This document shows positions 22,704 to 35,599 of a DNA stretch of 64,000 bases, in pieces; within the stretch, counting starts at the first letter, position 1, and every line of letters begins with the position of its first letter. The notes beneath the pieces were generated by a model. That model did no database searches, was not told where the DNA came from, and was given only the letters and a program-made list of their open reading frames with translations. A program made the translations under genes and the position numbers. Source of the DNA: Mauremys mutica (Eukaryota; Chordata; Testudines; Geoemydidae); assembly GCF_020497125.1 (NCBI RefSeq), contig NC_059077.1:26611340-26675339 (forward strand), read 5' to 3'.

Positions 22704-23150
22704 TTGTATTCGCTACCATGCCACCTCAGATTCAGCTCCATCTATTGGGTCTCCATTGGGCAATGCATCAAGTTCAGTCTCTTTTGTCTTTGCTTTCAAG
22801 GCCTTTGGTCACTGACCCCCAACCTATATCTCCTACCTTGGGTTAGGTCTTTGGGTGATGTAAATTGTCATAGCACCATTGACTTCGATGGAGTTACACT
22901 AGTTTACATCACCTACAGATCTGGTCTCTTGTCTGCTTTTGTGTTCCCCTCCCCCACCCAATCTCTTCATACTGCCAGTGACACCTGCCTTGATGCCCTC
23001 TTTGTTTCACTCCTGCTCCCATGCCTTCTTGGCTGCCCCATGCATGGAATGGCCTGCCCAAACCTATTCAACAGGCCAACTCCTGCTGGACTACATCTCC
23101 CAAGATACGCTGCTGTGGCAAGCAAGAGGGGAGACCATGATGCATCATGT
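22704..23150. mobile_element. L3-like LINE remnant
   Basis: Blocks such as CTATTGGGTCTCCATTGGGC, CAAGTTCAG, TTTGCTTTCAAGGCC and CTTCTTGGCTGCCCCATGCATGG follow the order seen in old L3/CR1-type LINE 3' regions. A short ACTTCGATGGAGTTACACTAG block is inserted near 22880. The 151-residue ORF over it is incidental. Confidence 0.45.
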
Positions 23151-23158
23151 AAGATATA

Positions 23159-23353
23159 GCATAGGTCTACACTTTGAGCTGGGGCTGTACGTGTCTGAGA
23201 CAGTAGGTATATATGTGGGGTGGTTAGCCCCTCCTACTGCTCATGCTACCATGGCTACACTCTATTTTAATCATGCTAGCTCAATCTGAACTAGTACCGG
23301 TATGTCTCCGTGACCTGGGAATCACACAACCAACTTGAAATGTAGACATATCC
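23159..23353. mobile_element. Harbinger-like MITE, about 195 bp
   Basis: The ends GCATAGGTCTACACTTTGA and, inverted, GGATATGTCTACATTTCAA are imperfect inverted repeats resembling the element at 51407. Flanking triplets are ATA on both sides (23156-23158 and 23354-23356). Confidence 0.55.
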
Positions 23354-23356
23354 ATA

Positions 23357-24930
23357 ATCTGGCCAGGAGCCCTGCCCACAGAGGCACCTGAACTACATCT
23401 CTCATGAGGTACCACAACAGCATTTCTGGATAGAAATTTTCTGTTTAAGGATGAAGAATTCTGATTTTTTTGCTGACCAGTCAACAAATGTTGGGGGTGG
23501 GGGGCAGGCAGAGGGAGATTCCAACCAGCTGCAGCATTAATCACCTACTTCACAATTAGCCTGAGTAACCATGAACAAACCTCCCCGTCTTGAACCCATT
23601 TCCAGTTCTCTCTGTTTCCCATCATTCCCTCATTTTTGTCTTTCTAACTTTTCTCACTGTTGGTCATTGAAGATATAACAGGAACAAGCTATAATATAAT
23701 TTTACTGAGGGTATGGGGAGAGAAGCATCCTTGTTTCTCACAGTATGTTCGTCAGTAAGAGTATCTGCCAAAGACCAGACCTACGGCATCAAACGTCTGT
23801 GACCAGAGTTCTAAGACATCACAGAATTAGACTGTGCTGGGACAGTGTTTCAATAGTATTAAGAACAATTTATTTATCCCTGTGACTGCAAAGCTTTTTT
23901 CCCAAGGATGAGAGGGTAAACAATTTTTTCCCTTTAATTTTTTTATTTCATTTGCCAACTCTTTCAGGTTGTTTTTGTAGCACTTGGCATCCAGGGCAAG
24001 AATCAAATAGTTTGAGACAGCAGCATTTTACTGCTGGTGCCAATCCCTGCTATGAGGTCATTGCAGAAAAGGGGAAAGGGGATTTGGCAAAAAGTGGCCT
24101 GTGCTGAAGAGATGCCATCTCCTATTTAGTGCTTCTTGGAAGGATGAAGCATACTGAAGAACTGTCACACAGGAATAGATATTATGCATTTGTAAGAAAA
24201 TGCAGCAAATGTCTCCAGAGCGTGGAGCTAGGATCTCAGCTAAAGTAGTTAACTCCTCTTTCAGCAGCCCTGTTGCCTTGAGGCTCCGGCAATTCTTGTC
24301 TCACTATTCAGCCTCACCTGGAGACACCCCAGAGCGTGTAGGTGTTGCAGGCAGGGAGCAGGATTTACTCATGTGGAAATAACTTTAAACACCCCATTTT
24401 CATGTGAATGTAAAAAGAGGCCAGAGGGGATGAAAACTGCCCTACTACCAAAGCTAAAATCAGACAATGAAAGTTGAAATGCAATGATCTACTGACTGTC
24501 TAGGTAACAGTGTGAGTATAGCTGTGAGTGGAGATATCAGGACTTCTGCTATTGCTGAACTAGCAGTAGAACAGGTATTTTGGCACCTATGACAGAAACA
24601 GGTGTACAAAGGCATTTTAGCATATACTGAGATGGAAACATACACATCTGGTTTGTAGGGGGGAGAGTGGCAAATTTCAAAGGTCTGAATAGTCCACAGT
24701 GAACAAAACGGAAATGTATTTTTTAAAGGAAAAACTAATACTTCTTTTGAAACAGGAGAAGTTTTCTATGCCTTGTACCATCAAGATGTATACATGCCTT
24801 ATTGTGTTATCTGTTTATCTTAATATTATGCTTTTCTTTCCTTTCCCGTTTTGACCCTTTCTTGTCTACCTCTGACTCTTGCTTGTTGTGTCATCAAATT
24901 TGTACTGTAGGGTCTTCAGGGCAGGACCAA
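23357..24930. other. No gene recognised
   Basis: No convincing ORF. The stretch just before 24930 (TAGGGTCTTCAGGGCAGGACC) resembles the tail of an L3-like LINE but is too short to call. Confidence 0.45.
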
Positions 24931-25007
24931 GGCCCAGATCTTCAAAAGTATTTAGGCACTTAATGCCTATTGATTTCAGTATCTAAATACCTTTGGGGAT
25001 CTGAGCC
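24931..25007. repeat. Palindromic mini-MITE, 77 bp
   Basis: GGCCCAGATCTTCAAAAGTA at the left mirrors TACCTTTGGGGATCTGAGCC at the right, and the centre (TTAATGCCTATTGATTTCAG) is also near-palindromic. Transcribed, it would fold into one long hairpin. A related scrap lies at about 25183-25247. Confidence 0.65.
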
Positions 25008-26432
25008 TTTATCCTTACTTATACTTGAAAAATGCCTAACATACTTTGGAGAGCTCAAAAATATTAGAAATCATGCTCTTTTAAACTGCAGTAAAAGTAG
25101 GTTTATAATGGTGTATCTCCTCAAGCTGCAGCAGAAATACACATTCAAAATCCCAGTAGTGTTTATAAAACATAAAGGCTGAATTTTCAAGGGGCTGAGT
25201 ACCTTGAGCTTCCACTCTCTTCAGTTGGCACTTCTGAAAACCAGCCCTGCTCAGTGTTTAAAATAGGGAAAGGATTTTTTACGTTCGTCTCAGAACTTTG
25301 CAGTGGTTAGTCACAGTCGCAGATGGCTTCTATTTTCCATGTCTTGTAAAGTTTGCTGGCTGCAACTGCACCTCCCCCCCACATTAGAGGTACTTTGTAC
25401 CAATGGCACACTGACAATCTATTTTATCATGAGCTTTCTCTTTTCCCAACTGCCAAGAACATGAGCCAGCTTCCACTGAAATCGATGAGAAAAACTCCCT
25501 TTGACTTTAATGGGAGTTGGGCTGGGCCAAATACAATACTTTGTTCACACTTCACTGCTCTGAAACAGCTGATTTTTCACACTTGCAGGAGTTTAGTTGT
25601 GTCATAAAACTGGGATGAACTAGCATGCTGGAAAGTCAGGTCTGCAAATAGCACAAAGCACTTTTTATTAAGTGCGATGCTTCAGAAATATTTTCCTCTC
25701 TCCATCAAACCATTCTGACCTATTCCCCAGCCAGCTCAACCTGACTACATCACATTGCAATGTTCAGATCTAAAGCGATTAGTGATATGAGTCATATCAC
25801 TAACCATTTTAGGTCTAAAGTCATGTTCTGTTGCAGTGTAATGACTCTGACTCAACACAATTTGTGCATGGAGAACACTAGAGAGGATAAACATTTTCCC
25901 TCCAGAAAGTTTTCTTTAGTTCAGTCTTACTTCTTAGTTTAGTTCCTGTTGCGTGATATAAGTGGACAGGGAATTTCACTGAATTTCAGGGGCAGTACAA
26001 GTATAATTCTAGAGTTATATCTCTGTATGTAGAAATATAAATATAGATGTAAACACCAAACAGATACCATTAATGCCTATTGTAAGTTCTAGAACCCCCT
26101 TACAAAGTTAAAAATTCATACTAGAATATGATATTAAAACACACGTTAGACTGCTAGTGTCCCTAGAATTTTAATCTGATCTGCAGCACACATTATTATC
26201 CATGCGAATGAATAACCCCATCCAATCTAATCCCATCCCCTCACAATGAGCCACAGACCTTCATTGACAATGCTCTGCTGGCCCCTCTCTCTCAGCAATG
26301 GGGAGAAGGAAAATAATAAGTTACAAAAAAGATTTGTTTTTTTTCTAGTTTGCATATGAATTTACTTTGGAACTCTTTCAGAAGTAGATTAATATTTAAT
26401 AATTTTTAAAAAATATTTAAGTATTTCATTAA
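25008..26432. other. No gene recognised
   Basis: Apart from the AATTTTCAAGGGGCTGAG repeat scrap near 25185, I see only AT-rich unique-looking DNA. Confidence 0.45.
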
Positions 26433-26613
26433 GGTCTCAATCCAGTACAGTACAGTACTTAGGCATCTGTTTTCATTCCATTGACTACAATGGGATTTTG
26501 AAGTCTGTTTAATGTTAAGCACATGCTTAAATTGCTTTGCTGAGCAGAGATGGTCATAAGCACATATGTACAGTTAAGCATGTGCAAATGCAGTTTGCTG
26601 AATCAAGGCCAAA
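26433..26613. repeat. Old inverted-repeat element
   Basis: The left side GGTCTCAATCCAGTACAG and the right side TTGCTGAATCAAGGCC are weak inverse matches. Between them are two inverted AAGCACATGCTTAA / TTAAGCATGTGC blocks around 26516-26587. This is the usual form of old palindromic MITEs in reptile genomes. Confidence 0.5.
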
Positions 26614-29600
26614 ATCATTTTACAGTATGAGTACAGCAGGGTGTGGGAACATTAGCTGATAAATACCCACTAATTGTCGTGTGTGTATTGGGTTATTGCT
26701 TGCCAAATCAATTCAGCCTCATCGCCTGCCAATAGCTGACAGTATGGATTCTGCAGCAGGAGCTCTGGAATGTCATTATACAATTTTTCTTAAGGCCATT
26801 TGACATTCTGTCGGCCTTTAGCACTTGGTAAATGATGCTTTTCTCCCTGCTGATCTATAAGAATTCTTTCCTGCTCATGCAGAACAGGACCACTCCCAAA
26901 TCTCTAAAGAGTAATAATAAAAAGATCCAAACTATTTGGCCAGATGAATGAAAATATGTAAAACTGAGCATATCCACAGGCGTATGATGGTTTCTCTGAG
27001 ACTCCGCTTCAAGCGGCAGTGAGCAAAGCTTTTACTGGAACTGTTCTTCAGTAAAATAATAAGTCTGTCATGATTACAGAACTTGTGGGCGCTATTTATT
27101 TTTATTACAATGTTCCCTACATCTTAAAATCAGTTTTCCCATAAACTTCAACTTTCCTCTTTTATCATCCCTAAACATGAACAGTAAATAATTCCTTTCC
27201 TTTAATTCCACTTTAGTGCTCATTGCTCTTCTCACCCTGGTTACTGTCAAATATTTCTCACATTCACTAACAGTTCCTTTCCTGGCTAAACTTTCCCTCA
27301 TCTCAGCCCAGTCCAGTCCAGCCCAAATGAACTGCCTCCAGCTGTCACACCTGCAGGGCCAAATTTGCATCTGTCATAAGCAGGCACAACTCCACTTACT
27401 TCAGTTCCGACCCAATACCACCATCTTTTGTGACAGATTGTCTTCCCAGTTGCTCTTCTGACTTGTAAAGTGCCAGAAGCAATTTATTCCCCAGCAGAGA
27501 AGAGAAATGTGGTCAGTCCCTGGATCACTGCACTAAGTATGACCCAAACTGAGAAGTAAGCATGCCCACAGCGGTAGAATGTTGTAGCTGGCTTCCATCG
27601 CTATAAGTAGATTTCAGTCATGATTAATCAAAAATGGGACTATGATGTTACAGCTGTTGAAATTTACTTTGATGCCTCCACACTGAGTATGCAAAATACT
27701 AACTGGCCTGTGTTGGGTGAAGTAAAATATGGATTATATGGGAAAATGAAATACAATCTCACTTCAACCTGTCTCCCCGAAAAAGTGTGTGTATTTCATA
27801 CAGTCCTCTGATCTAGGTATTTTGGTGTGAAATCAAAGTGTCAGGATATCTAAAGTATTTTCTTATTATGTGACTGCTGTACACCCTTGTAATAAAGGTT
27901 ATTTATTAATATAGAGTAATTTCCAACTCCTTGTCTACTTCATCTTGTCCTTTATCAGGGCAAATCCCATGCTCAAAGGTAGCACGACTTATCTCCCAGA
28001 CAGATGGGGACACAAGCACGTCTCCTGTCGCAACCACGAAGTATCTAGTTTCACATGAACAACAATGATCAATATTAGAATTTTACGATCTTGCTTATTT
28101 TTTTCATATACTGTAAAAACCCTGTGCTATGTCCTCAGCTCCTGCCTTAGCTATTTTATTTATTTAGAAGGTATAGCATCCATCTCACATTCTTGGCATT
28201 TCACAAAATTTAAAGCAACAATATTTGGTCCAAAATTTCTAACCAATATTTGTATTAAATTAACTGCCCTATAAAATGCACAGTATAGTCCCCCATCTCC
28301 AGTATGTTGACTATCCACTACTATAGTAGCAGCCAATTCCTCTGTCTTGTGTCAAACCCAAGTAAATAACCTCAGTGCAGGGGAATTGCATGGGGTTTGA
28401 GGGAATGGAGCCATGGAACAATTTCATGGCTGCTAATGAAGACTCAGGACTGCAGCAACAGCCACCATTCTTCTATGGGGTTCTTAATGCAATGGATATA
28501 TGTAGTTGCAAGTACACTGCCTCCTCTCCTCCATCTAACCTCCACCCCTTCGGTTGCATGTATAGAGTTGTAGGCACCATGGTTTCCAAGTGATGCTGAT
28601 CACTATGCAAGCTGGTTGAATCCTTTCCTGCTGGTCCTTGTGCAGTGAAATCACTTTGCTTTTGCTGTAGTTAGACCATGGAGAATCCATGGAGAGGGAG
28701 AAGACAAAACCTGCCTTTAAATGACTTGTTGGGATTCCCCTACTTTTTTTTTTCTTCCTGCCTCGAGTTAAACCCTACAAAGTAACTGGAAAAATGTTCA
28801 CAGACTCACTCCAATCACGACATACTGATGCCATTCTCTTTACAGAATGTTCTCAATAAAGACGACAGATTCCTGTTACCAGGAACTTAGTCTAATTCAC
28901 ACAATGTGATATGAATGATAAAAGGATCCAGCACAAACTTGGAGCTGAAAACAAGAGCCTTGCAGAGCCAATGCAACATTGCTTCACCAGTGTGCCTCAT
29001 CTTGACTAACAGGTGTCATCTCTATGATATTTCAGGCAACAGGCCCATTCATTGCAGTTTTTAATATCTAAGCTAAGGAGATACAATAATGAACACTAGG
29101 AACAATCATACAGCAACTATTTGTTGTTGGATTTAGATTATTTTAGGGCTTTTTCTCCCAAAGAGTCAAAAAGGACCATCATAAGATACCACTAAAAATA
29201 TACACACAAGTAAAATTCTTTGACACAAGTGAAAAGTGTTAGAAGTGATAGCTATGCTCTCTGCTAATCTTTATTACGCATCTATGGATTTTGTTTATAT
29301 CTTGTAGCATTTATAACTGTTTTGCATAGCTGTTGTGTTCTCCTGTGCATACTCTAAAATATTAACATATTTAAAAGAAGATTGATCATTGTACTACTAT
29401 GAATAGATCAGGCATTATTATAACCACTTATCTGCTCTAGTCTCCACATATGGATCATGTAATATTGGCTGGACTGTTTGGTTTGGTTATACAATACACC
29501 TCAATAAAATTTTAGTTATAAAAAATGTGTCCCCACTAAGATATTTCTGTAGAATAAGAGGACGAAAAATGAAGCACTTTGCCCTTAAAGTCATGCTATG

Positions 29601-30061
29601 GGTAGAAATAAATTACAACCTCTCCAATCCCGAGAGGGGAAATAGTCATTAGTAGACACATAACAGTCATTAACTGAAAATCCAAAAGTTTCAATTTGCT
29701 TTTTATATTTTAAAAATTGTTTTGATTTCAAGCTTTTGTGGTTAAATTAATGTCCATGAGTGAGCAGGAGCCAGGTACTGCTCAGGCGGTGAGCTTCAGA
29801 CACAGCTCTGCCAAACGCTCCTCAGTCTTGGCCTGCAGATCCACATAATGGTTATTTATTTTTTATCAAGAGGAAAAAAATAAACACAGGCGATTGATAG
29901 ATCCCAACATCTCACTGTTGAGATTTTTCGAAGCAGTCTAAAGGGCTGCGGAATGACCCACACCTGACACAAACATCTGTAAACTCCATGATAGCACGTG
30001 ACTGAGACCACAGCATTTACAAGGAGACAGCCTGGTCTCAGCAGAGAGAGAACCAGGAACT
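26614..30061. other. No gene recognised
   Basis: AT-rich DNA. ORFs of 60-100 codons here lack known domains and show no splice-site context that I can defend. Confidence 0.5.
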
Positions 30062-30069
30062 CTGTGGTT

Positions 30070-33029
30070 CAGGGCTGTAGCAACATAGAACGTGGCCCCC
30101 TCCGAACATATGTCTGGGGCCCCTTACAATGCAGAAACTGGAATGCGGTATTTATTTTATACAATATACAGGGTTCATATTATGTATACATAGGCCTACA
30201 GTGTACATGTATTCTGTATTTACGCAAAGTGCTTCTTTCGAGCCTTGTTCTCCGCAAATTGGTTAATCAATGCATCATAGTCCAGAGATCTGGCAATCTT
30301 GTTTTCGATTGAGATAACTGCAAGCGCAGAAAGCCTGTCATCTGTCATGGTTGAGCGCAGGATATTCTTGATCAGTTTCATTCTGCTGAAGCTCCTTTCA
30401 GCACCGCGACAGTAACTGGTGTGGTCAGAAGAATTCTGATGCAAATGCAAAGATTCGGATATATCTCCTGAAGGCTGTTCTTGTATATGTACGTTAAAAA
30501 ATTGTTTGCCGTGACAAGTCCTCTCTCTTTCTCGATGACATAAATAAAACGATTCAATTCCATTATGAGTTCATTGGCATCAATGTCTCCCATTTTTCTT
30601 TCAAAATTTTTGCTGTGATTCTCCAGTTCATTTTCTCTGTGACACTGCTTCAGGCTGTTAGCGTTGTACAGAAATCCAAACAACTTATACCACTCCACGA
30701 GTTGGTCAAATCGCAACAAAACAGAAGATATGGCCTGATCAGTGAAAACAAGAAAGAACTGCAATTTGAATTTTTCTTCGGCAGAAAGACGACTCGAATC
30801 ATCAGCACATTTGTAATCAAACATTCTCTTCTTACGTCGCACCCTGGTTTCTGGAAACACCTGCTCAATACCCATATGCTCTGCTATTTCACGTGCATTT
30901 GTGACCACAGAGTATTTCGATAGTCTTCCAAAAACTTCATTGTAGCACCGACTTCTGCCTGCAGTACGTCAATTGACACATCTGGTGACTGAATTAATGT
31001 GCTGGTTTTATTGACGTGAAATAGTATATTGTACCACGTGTACACAGTCAGAACAAAAGGCCACGTAGTAACATGGTCTAAAAGCGCACCGGCTTCTGTT
31101 GCTGTATTGCCATCTTTCTTTTCGAGCGCATATTCTTGCAAAGATGACAAAGCATTGCACAATTCTTCAAGGTGATAACGCAATGGCTTCACAGCATCAA
31201 TTCTCGACTCCCAACGAGTGTCCGATAACCCTTTAACAGATATTGGCATATGTTCTTGAAGTATATCCCAACGTGAAGGTGACGAAGAAAAGGTAACGTA
31301 TATTCTGTTAATCAGACCGAAAAAGTCAACGGCATATTTCGATGACTTTGCCGCGTCTGAGATCACAAGATTCCAAGTGTGAGCTCCACATGGTACATAC
31401 AAGGCACGGTCATTTATTTCTAGCATGCGGGCTTGAACTCCTTTATTCTTTCCTCTCATATTTGCGCCGTTATCATAAGCTTGGCCTCTCATGTCAGCAA
31501 TGTCTATTCCTAAGTTGTTTGCCTTTTCAAGAAACGCTTCCAATAAGCTCTCGCCAGTTGTATCATGAACATTAAGAAAACCAACAAACGCTTAACGAAT
31601 ATTGACACCATCTTCACCGTTGCATTCAACAAAGCATAACACCACAGACATCTGTTCTTCATGTGACACGTCGGGAGTACAGTCCAAAATAACTGAATAA
31701 TATTTTGCTTTTTTTAAGCTGCGCTATGTTGGCCTCTTGAATGTTACTGGCAACAAGTTGAATCAGCTCGTTTTGGATCTGTGGACTGAGGTACTGAACA
31801 TGTGTCTCTGCCTTCTTAATCCTCTGTAAAAGTTCGCTGAGGACAGTATTATACTTTGCAAGCAATTCAAACAGTCCCAAAAAGTTGCCATTCGAAGGAT
31901 CGCCGAGCTTTTCATTACTTTCTCAAAATGCCAAGTTTCTTTCGGACAAGAAAATAACGACATCAACCATGCGTTTGACAACATTTCTCCAGAAATCTCT
32001 TTCTTTCAGAAAAGCCTGCAATTCGAGTTGGTCAATAGATGTACGGTTTACTATGCCTGACCGAAGGTCAAACCATTTCACCATACAGTCTTGATGACCT
32101 TTGCCTGTTTCATGCTGCTGAAGTCTTTTTGACAGTGCTTTCCAAGCAGATGTTCCACGACGTAGCGGTATGTCGCCAGTGCCAAATAATTTACAACAAA
32201 AACAAAAAATGGCATCTTTCTGAACTGAGTACATTAACCATGAATGTCTTATTTTCTCGCCATTTGCCATGGTTCGATAGAAATGAGTACTTGTGAACCT
32301 CCGTCTTTCCTCGTTAAATGGAAATTCATAACTTTCATTCTGCTGCGGTGGGCCACGTGCAACAATGTCACACACTTGCCTGTCCGATATTATAGACGGC
32401 CAGTCTCCTGGATCATCAGTCAGTGGTTCAGATTCAGATACTTCTTTCCCGGCAGCAGCTGGAATATCTGTCACAGTTTGTTTGGTAGAACAACTGGCTT
32501 CACCTTCGACCTCACTTGAAGCACTTCTGGATACTTCTGGATATGATTCGTCGCTGCTAGCGCTGTCCGTTTCATGTGCCTGTACCTGTACGTTGGATTG
32601 CAGCGCAAAATACGTTGACAACTTTGGAATTTTCTCAAGTTCCTTCTCGGCATCTTTTGCTGCCTTTCGTTTACTAGCTCCGTTCTTATATGTTCTCTTA
32701 GACATCACAAAGCACGATAAAAAATTAAACAACTAAATTTAATAACATTTATCCGCCGACCGCCATTATGAACACAAATACACATTCTTTGAATGAGTCC
32801 AACTAAAATTTGAAACTGACCGACAGACAACTGATGTAGCCAATAGCACTATGATGTATCATAATGACTTCACGGTTTTGTCAGTAAAACCGACATGGAT
32901 TGTGCAATAGCGTCAATAAATGTCATTTACCTAGTTATACCTTACATTTTTTTTGCCACTTTTAGGGGCCCCCTTCCTTGTGGGGCCCCCTCCGGTCGGA
33001 GGGTACGGAGGGCGCTCGCTACACCTCTG
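30070..33029 (-). mobile_element. hAT transposon, 2.96 kb, full-length ends, inactivated
   Basis: The ends are CAGGGCTGTAGC and, inverted, CAGAGGTGTAGC. A perfect 8-bp duplication CTGTGGTT flanks the element (30062-30069 and 33030-33037), the classic hAT signature. GC-rich inner parts of the ends (GGGGCCCC and GGCCCCCTCC) match on both sides. The interior is almost entirely one minus-strand transposase reading frame, now broken. Confidence 0.92.
30220..32705 (-). pseudogene. hAT transposase (TTF zinc finger, DUF4371, hATC), broken
   Basis: The minus-strand frame starts MSKRTYKNGASKRKAAKD at 32705. A TTF-type zinc finger (AIFCFCCKLF, then H-x-x-C spacing in GKGHQDCM) lies around 32100-32250, the DDE-containing DUF4371-like part from about 32000 to 30900 (AYDNGANMRGKNKG, VPCGAHTWNLV, SDTRWESR), and the dimerisation domain (AERSFSRMKLIKNILR) near 30380. 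An in-frame TGA occurs at about 31923 in what reads as a CGA codon, and a TAA at about 31592. Frames shift near 31690, near 30890-30910 and near 30400. With five lesions it cannot make a working enzyme. The architecture resembles ZMYM1-like or Tip100-type hAT proteins. Confidence 0.88.
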
Positions 33030-33037
33030 CTGTGGTT

Positions 33038-34080
33038 GTAATCTTAGCACTGCTATTGATTGGTGTGTGGCCTTTAAGCAAATAATGTTACTTCTCGTGG
33101 CCAAGTTCACAGTTGGCAGCTCCATGGGCTAGAGATGGGTGGGTGCTTTGCACAACAGGGCAGCGCGGAGCTATGAGCATAAGGGCAACATGAAGAAGGC
33201 ACAAAGGTGAGAAAAGCAGCACTAAAGAGAGAGACTTGGACAGAGCCAAAAGGAATGCAGGGGGAGTAGGAAATAGTGAAAACACTAAGTCCTCCCCCTC
33301 CCCCCGCCCATTCAGCAAAGCACTTAAACATGTGGTTAATACTGAAGTCTAAAGCTTGTGCTTTGCAAAACTGGGGCTAAAAGCAATAATTTCAGCAGGG
33401 TTGGAATTGTACAGAGGCTAGAATCATAAATGATTCCTTCTCCCTTCCCCATTTCTCCTTCAGTTCCTGATTGATGCACCTTGATGTGAAATTCTGCCAC
33501 CCCGAGAAGGCCCATTGACTTCAGGCCCAGCTGGGATTTCACCCCTGCATTATTTTATTTTCTAATGATATGATGTTTTTAGGCAGCATGCTGCATGGTG
33601 CTTCTAAGGGTTCCCTGAGATATTCCTTCAAATCTCTATAGCTCTTAATTGTACGAGCATCCCTTTCTTGCTTCAATGTTCTCCCATCAACCAAGCTACA
33701 CTACTTGTGGAGACATCTTTCCCAGGCTGGTCTTCATATCGCATTCAGTTAACTTTTTAAATTCCAATTCTTATTGAGGGTCACTTTGGCCACTGCTTGT
33801 GGAATGAAGCTCCCTGTATGCCGCACCGAGGCAAGATTAAATAATTCATTTGGAATTTCTTTTGTTTTTTTAGTAAACTATTGCTACTCCATTTAGTGGG
33901 AATCTGGTGCATTTTAACATCCTTTATTACTGGTTACAGCTTCCTGGAAGTAACCAGCCTTTTCAGTAGTCTTGAATTTCAACATTCTTGGATGTGTCTG
34001 AAGAATTACTTCAGAATCTTTGCTTACCCATGGCAGATATCCCATAGGATTCATGCATGGAAGGGTATGTTGCTGTAACA
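33038..34080. other. No gene recognised
   Basis: No convincing ORF or bounded element. The stretch 33500-33545 carries text of an old dispersed repeat (CATTGACTTCAGGCCCAGC). Confidence 0.45.
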
Positions 34081-34227
34081 GTGTGAGTCCAGGCCATCCC
34101 TAAACTGCGCTTTCCTACTGTGGTGTCATGAGTCTCTCCCGTGCTGGGCTTCAGCCAATCCACAAGCCAAGAACTGGTCTGGTGACTCCCAGGGCAGGTA
34201 TATAAGCCACACAGGAAGAAGTGAGCT

Positions 34228-34301
34228 GCAGCTCACGAAAGCTCATGCTAAAATAAATTTGTTAGTCTTTAAGGTGCCACAAGTACTCCTGTTCTTTTTA
34301 C
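34228..34301. repeat. Unclassified dispersed repeat end
   Basis: The block GCTCACGAAAGCTCATGC ... AAGGTGCCACAAGTACTCCT is a recurrent interspersed-repeat 3' end in reptile DNA as far as I recall; I cannot assign the family. Confidence 0.4.
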
Positions 34302-34612
34302 AGGAGGAACAGCATCTCAGTCTGCTCAACATCACTCCACAGTGGTAACAGACTCCCCAAGCCCTAGCCTACTCCAGCCCTGTTCCTAGCCCTGTTCCAG
34401 CTTTGCTGTCACGCCAGCTCTGTTCTGGACTCCTGACCCTTGGCTCTGACCACTAGGCCTGACTGCCACAGTTTCAACCACTAGGCCCGACTACCCCGTC
34501 ATAAACTTTGGTAGTTTGAGCAGACTGACCCCCTAGTCAGGCTCAGTGGCCGAGATGCCTGCAGGTGCCCTCTGCTATTGAAATTAAATCTCCAGGCACC
34601 CGCACCACTGAG

Positions 34613-35575
34613 ATGGCAGAACTAGTTCAAGGTCTCCAGAACCAAGTGGCCCAGCTACAATGGGAAAATGCTATTTCACATGCGCAAATCCCAGCAGTGC
34701 TGGGCCCCCTCGCACATCAGCCATGATAGCCCAAGATCTAGGCCCCACCTGTGAGAATTGATGGAAACTGTCAGAAGCTTGGGGGTTTCTCAGTCAGCAT
34801 CACTTACTGTTCCTGTTGCACCAAGCAATGTACCTGAATGACCAAGGTAGGAGTCATCATCATCTTATTGGCAGGCGAAGCACTGGATTGGGCATCACTG
34901 CTCCTGGAGCAGGGAGATCCTATTCTCAATGACTTTGCTGAATTCATTCAAGTCTTTTCATTCATGTTTGATGACCCACACCATGCTCACTCTGCCAAAG
35001 TCACCTGCAGTCACTTAAACAAAGCCCCTATCCTGTTGCAATCTATGCCACTATTTCTGTCACCTGGTTGCAAGCACAGCCTGGAATGAAGCTGCACAGA
35101 TTTACCATTTCTATCTAGGCCTGAATGACGTGATAAAAGATGAATTGGCCCAGGTGGATCCCTGCACAACATTATTCCCCTACATAGAGTTGTGTGTCCA
35201 AATTGACAAGTGATTGTTTGAGCCACGCTAGGAAAGAAGGAAGGAACATGCTCAGCCCCTGTCTAGCTCTGACCTATTCCCGCCTCCCTCACAGGCAAAT
35301 GCTGGACCTGAAGCCATGCAGGTAGACACAGCATGATGGCGCCTCTCAGATTGAGATAAGGAATACCATCGTCTGAATGGCCTCTGCCTGTACTACGGGG
35401 AACGAGGCCACTTTGCCACCAGGTGTCCCTTCAAGTCCTGTTCTATGGCTGGTCTGGGAAAACAGGCAGGTTCAGCCCCTAGAGGGAATACGACCACATG
35501 GAACAACAGGATGTAAAGCAAACACCCTCTACTATCTAAATAAGGACTGGCAGAAGAAGTGCTAGAGAAGTGCCT
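34613..35575 (+). pseudogene. Decayed Ty3/gypsy (sushi-like) gag
   Basis: The reading starts MAELVQGLQNQVAQLQ at 34613. Further on, in another frame, comes the capsid-like block LAGEALDWASLLLEQGDPIL with FDDPHHAHSA (about 34870-35000), and then YLGLNDVIKDELAQVD (about 35115-35160) in a third frame. A zinc-knuckle-like LCLYYGERGHFATRCP sits at about 35380-35430, in which the second cysteine is replaced by tyrosine. Stops and shifts make it non-functional. The order and text match Gag of sushi-type Ty3/gypsy elements, the source of vertebrate RTL/PEG10 genes. The upstream 34.08-34.55 kb may be LTR and leader, but no ends could be fixed. Confidence 0.75.
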
Positions 35576-35599
35576 GTGTCCCCCCACAGTGTGCCCTAA

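Noticed and set aside
22704..23289. 151- and 116-codon plus-strand ORFs
   Set aside because: They lie in L3-like LINE 3' text and an adjoining MITE; no protein domain seen.
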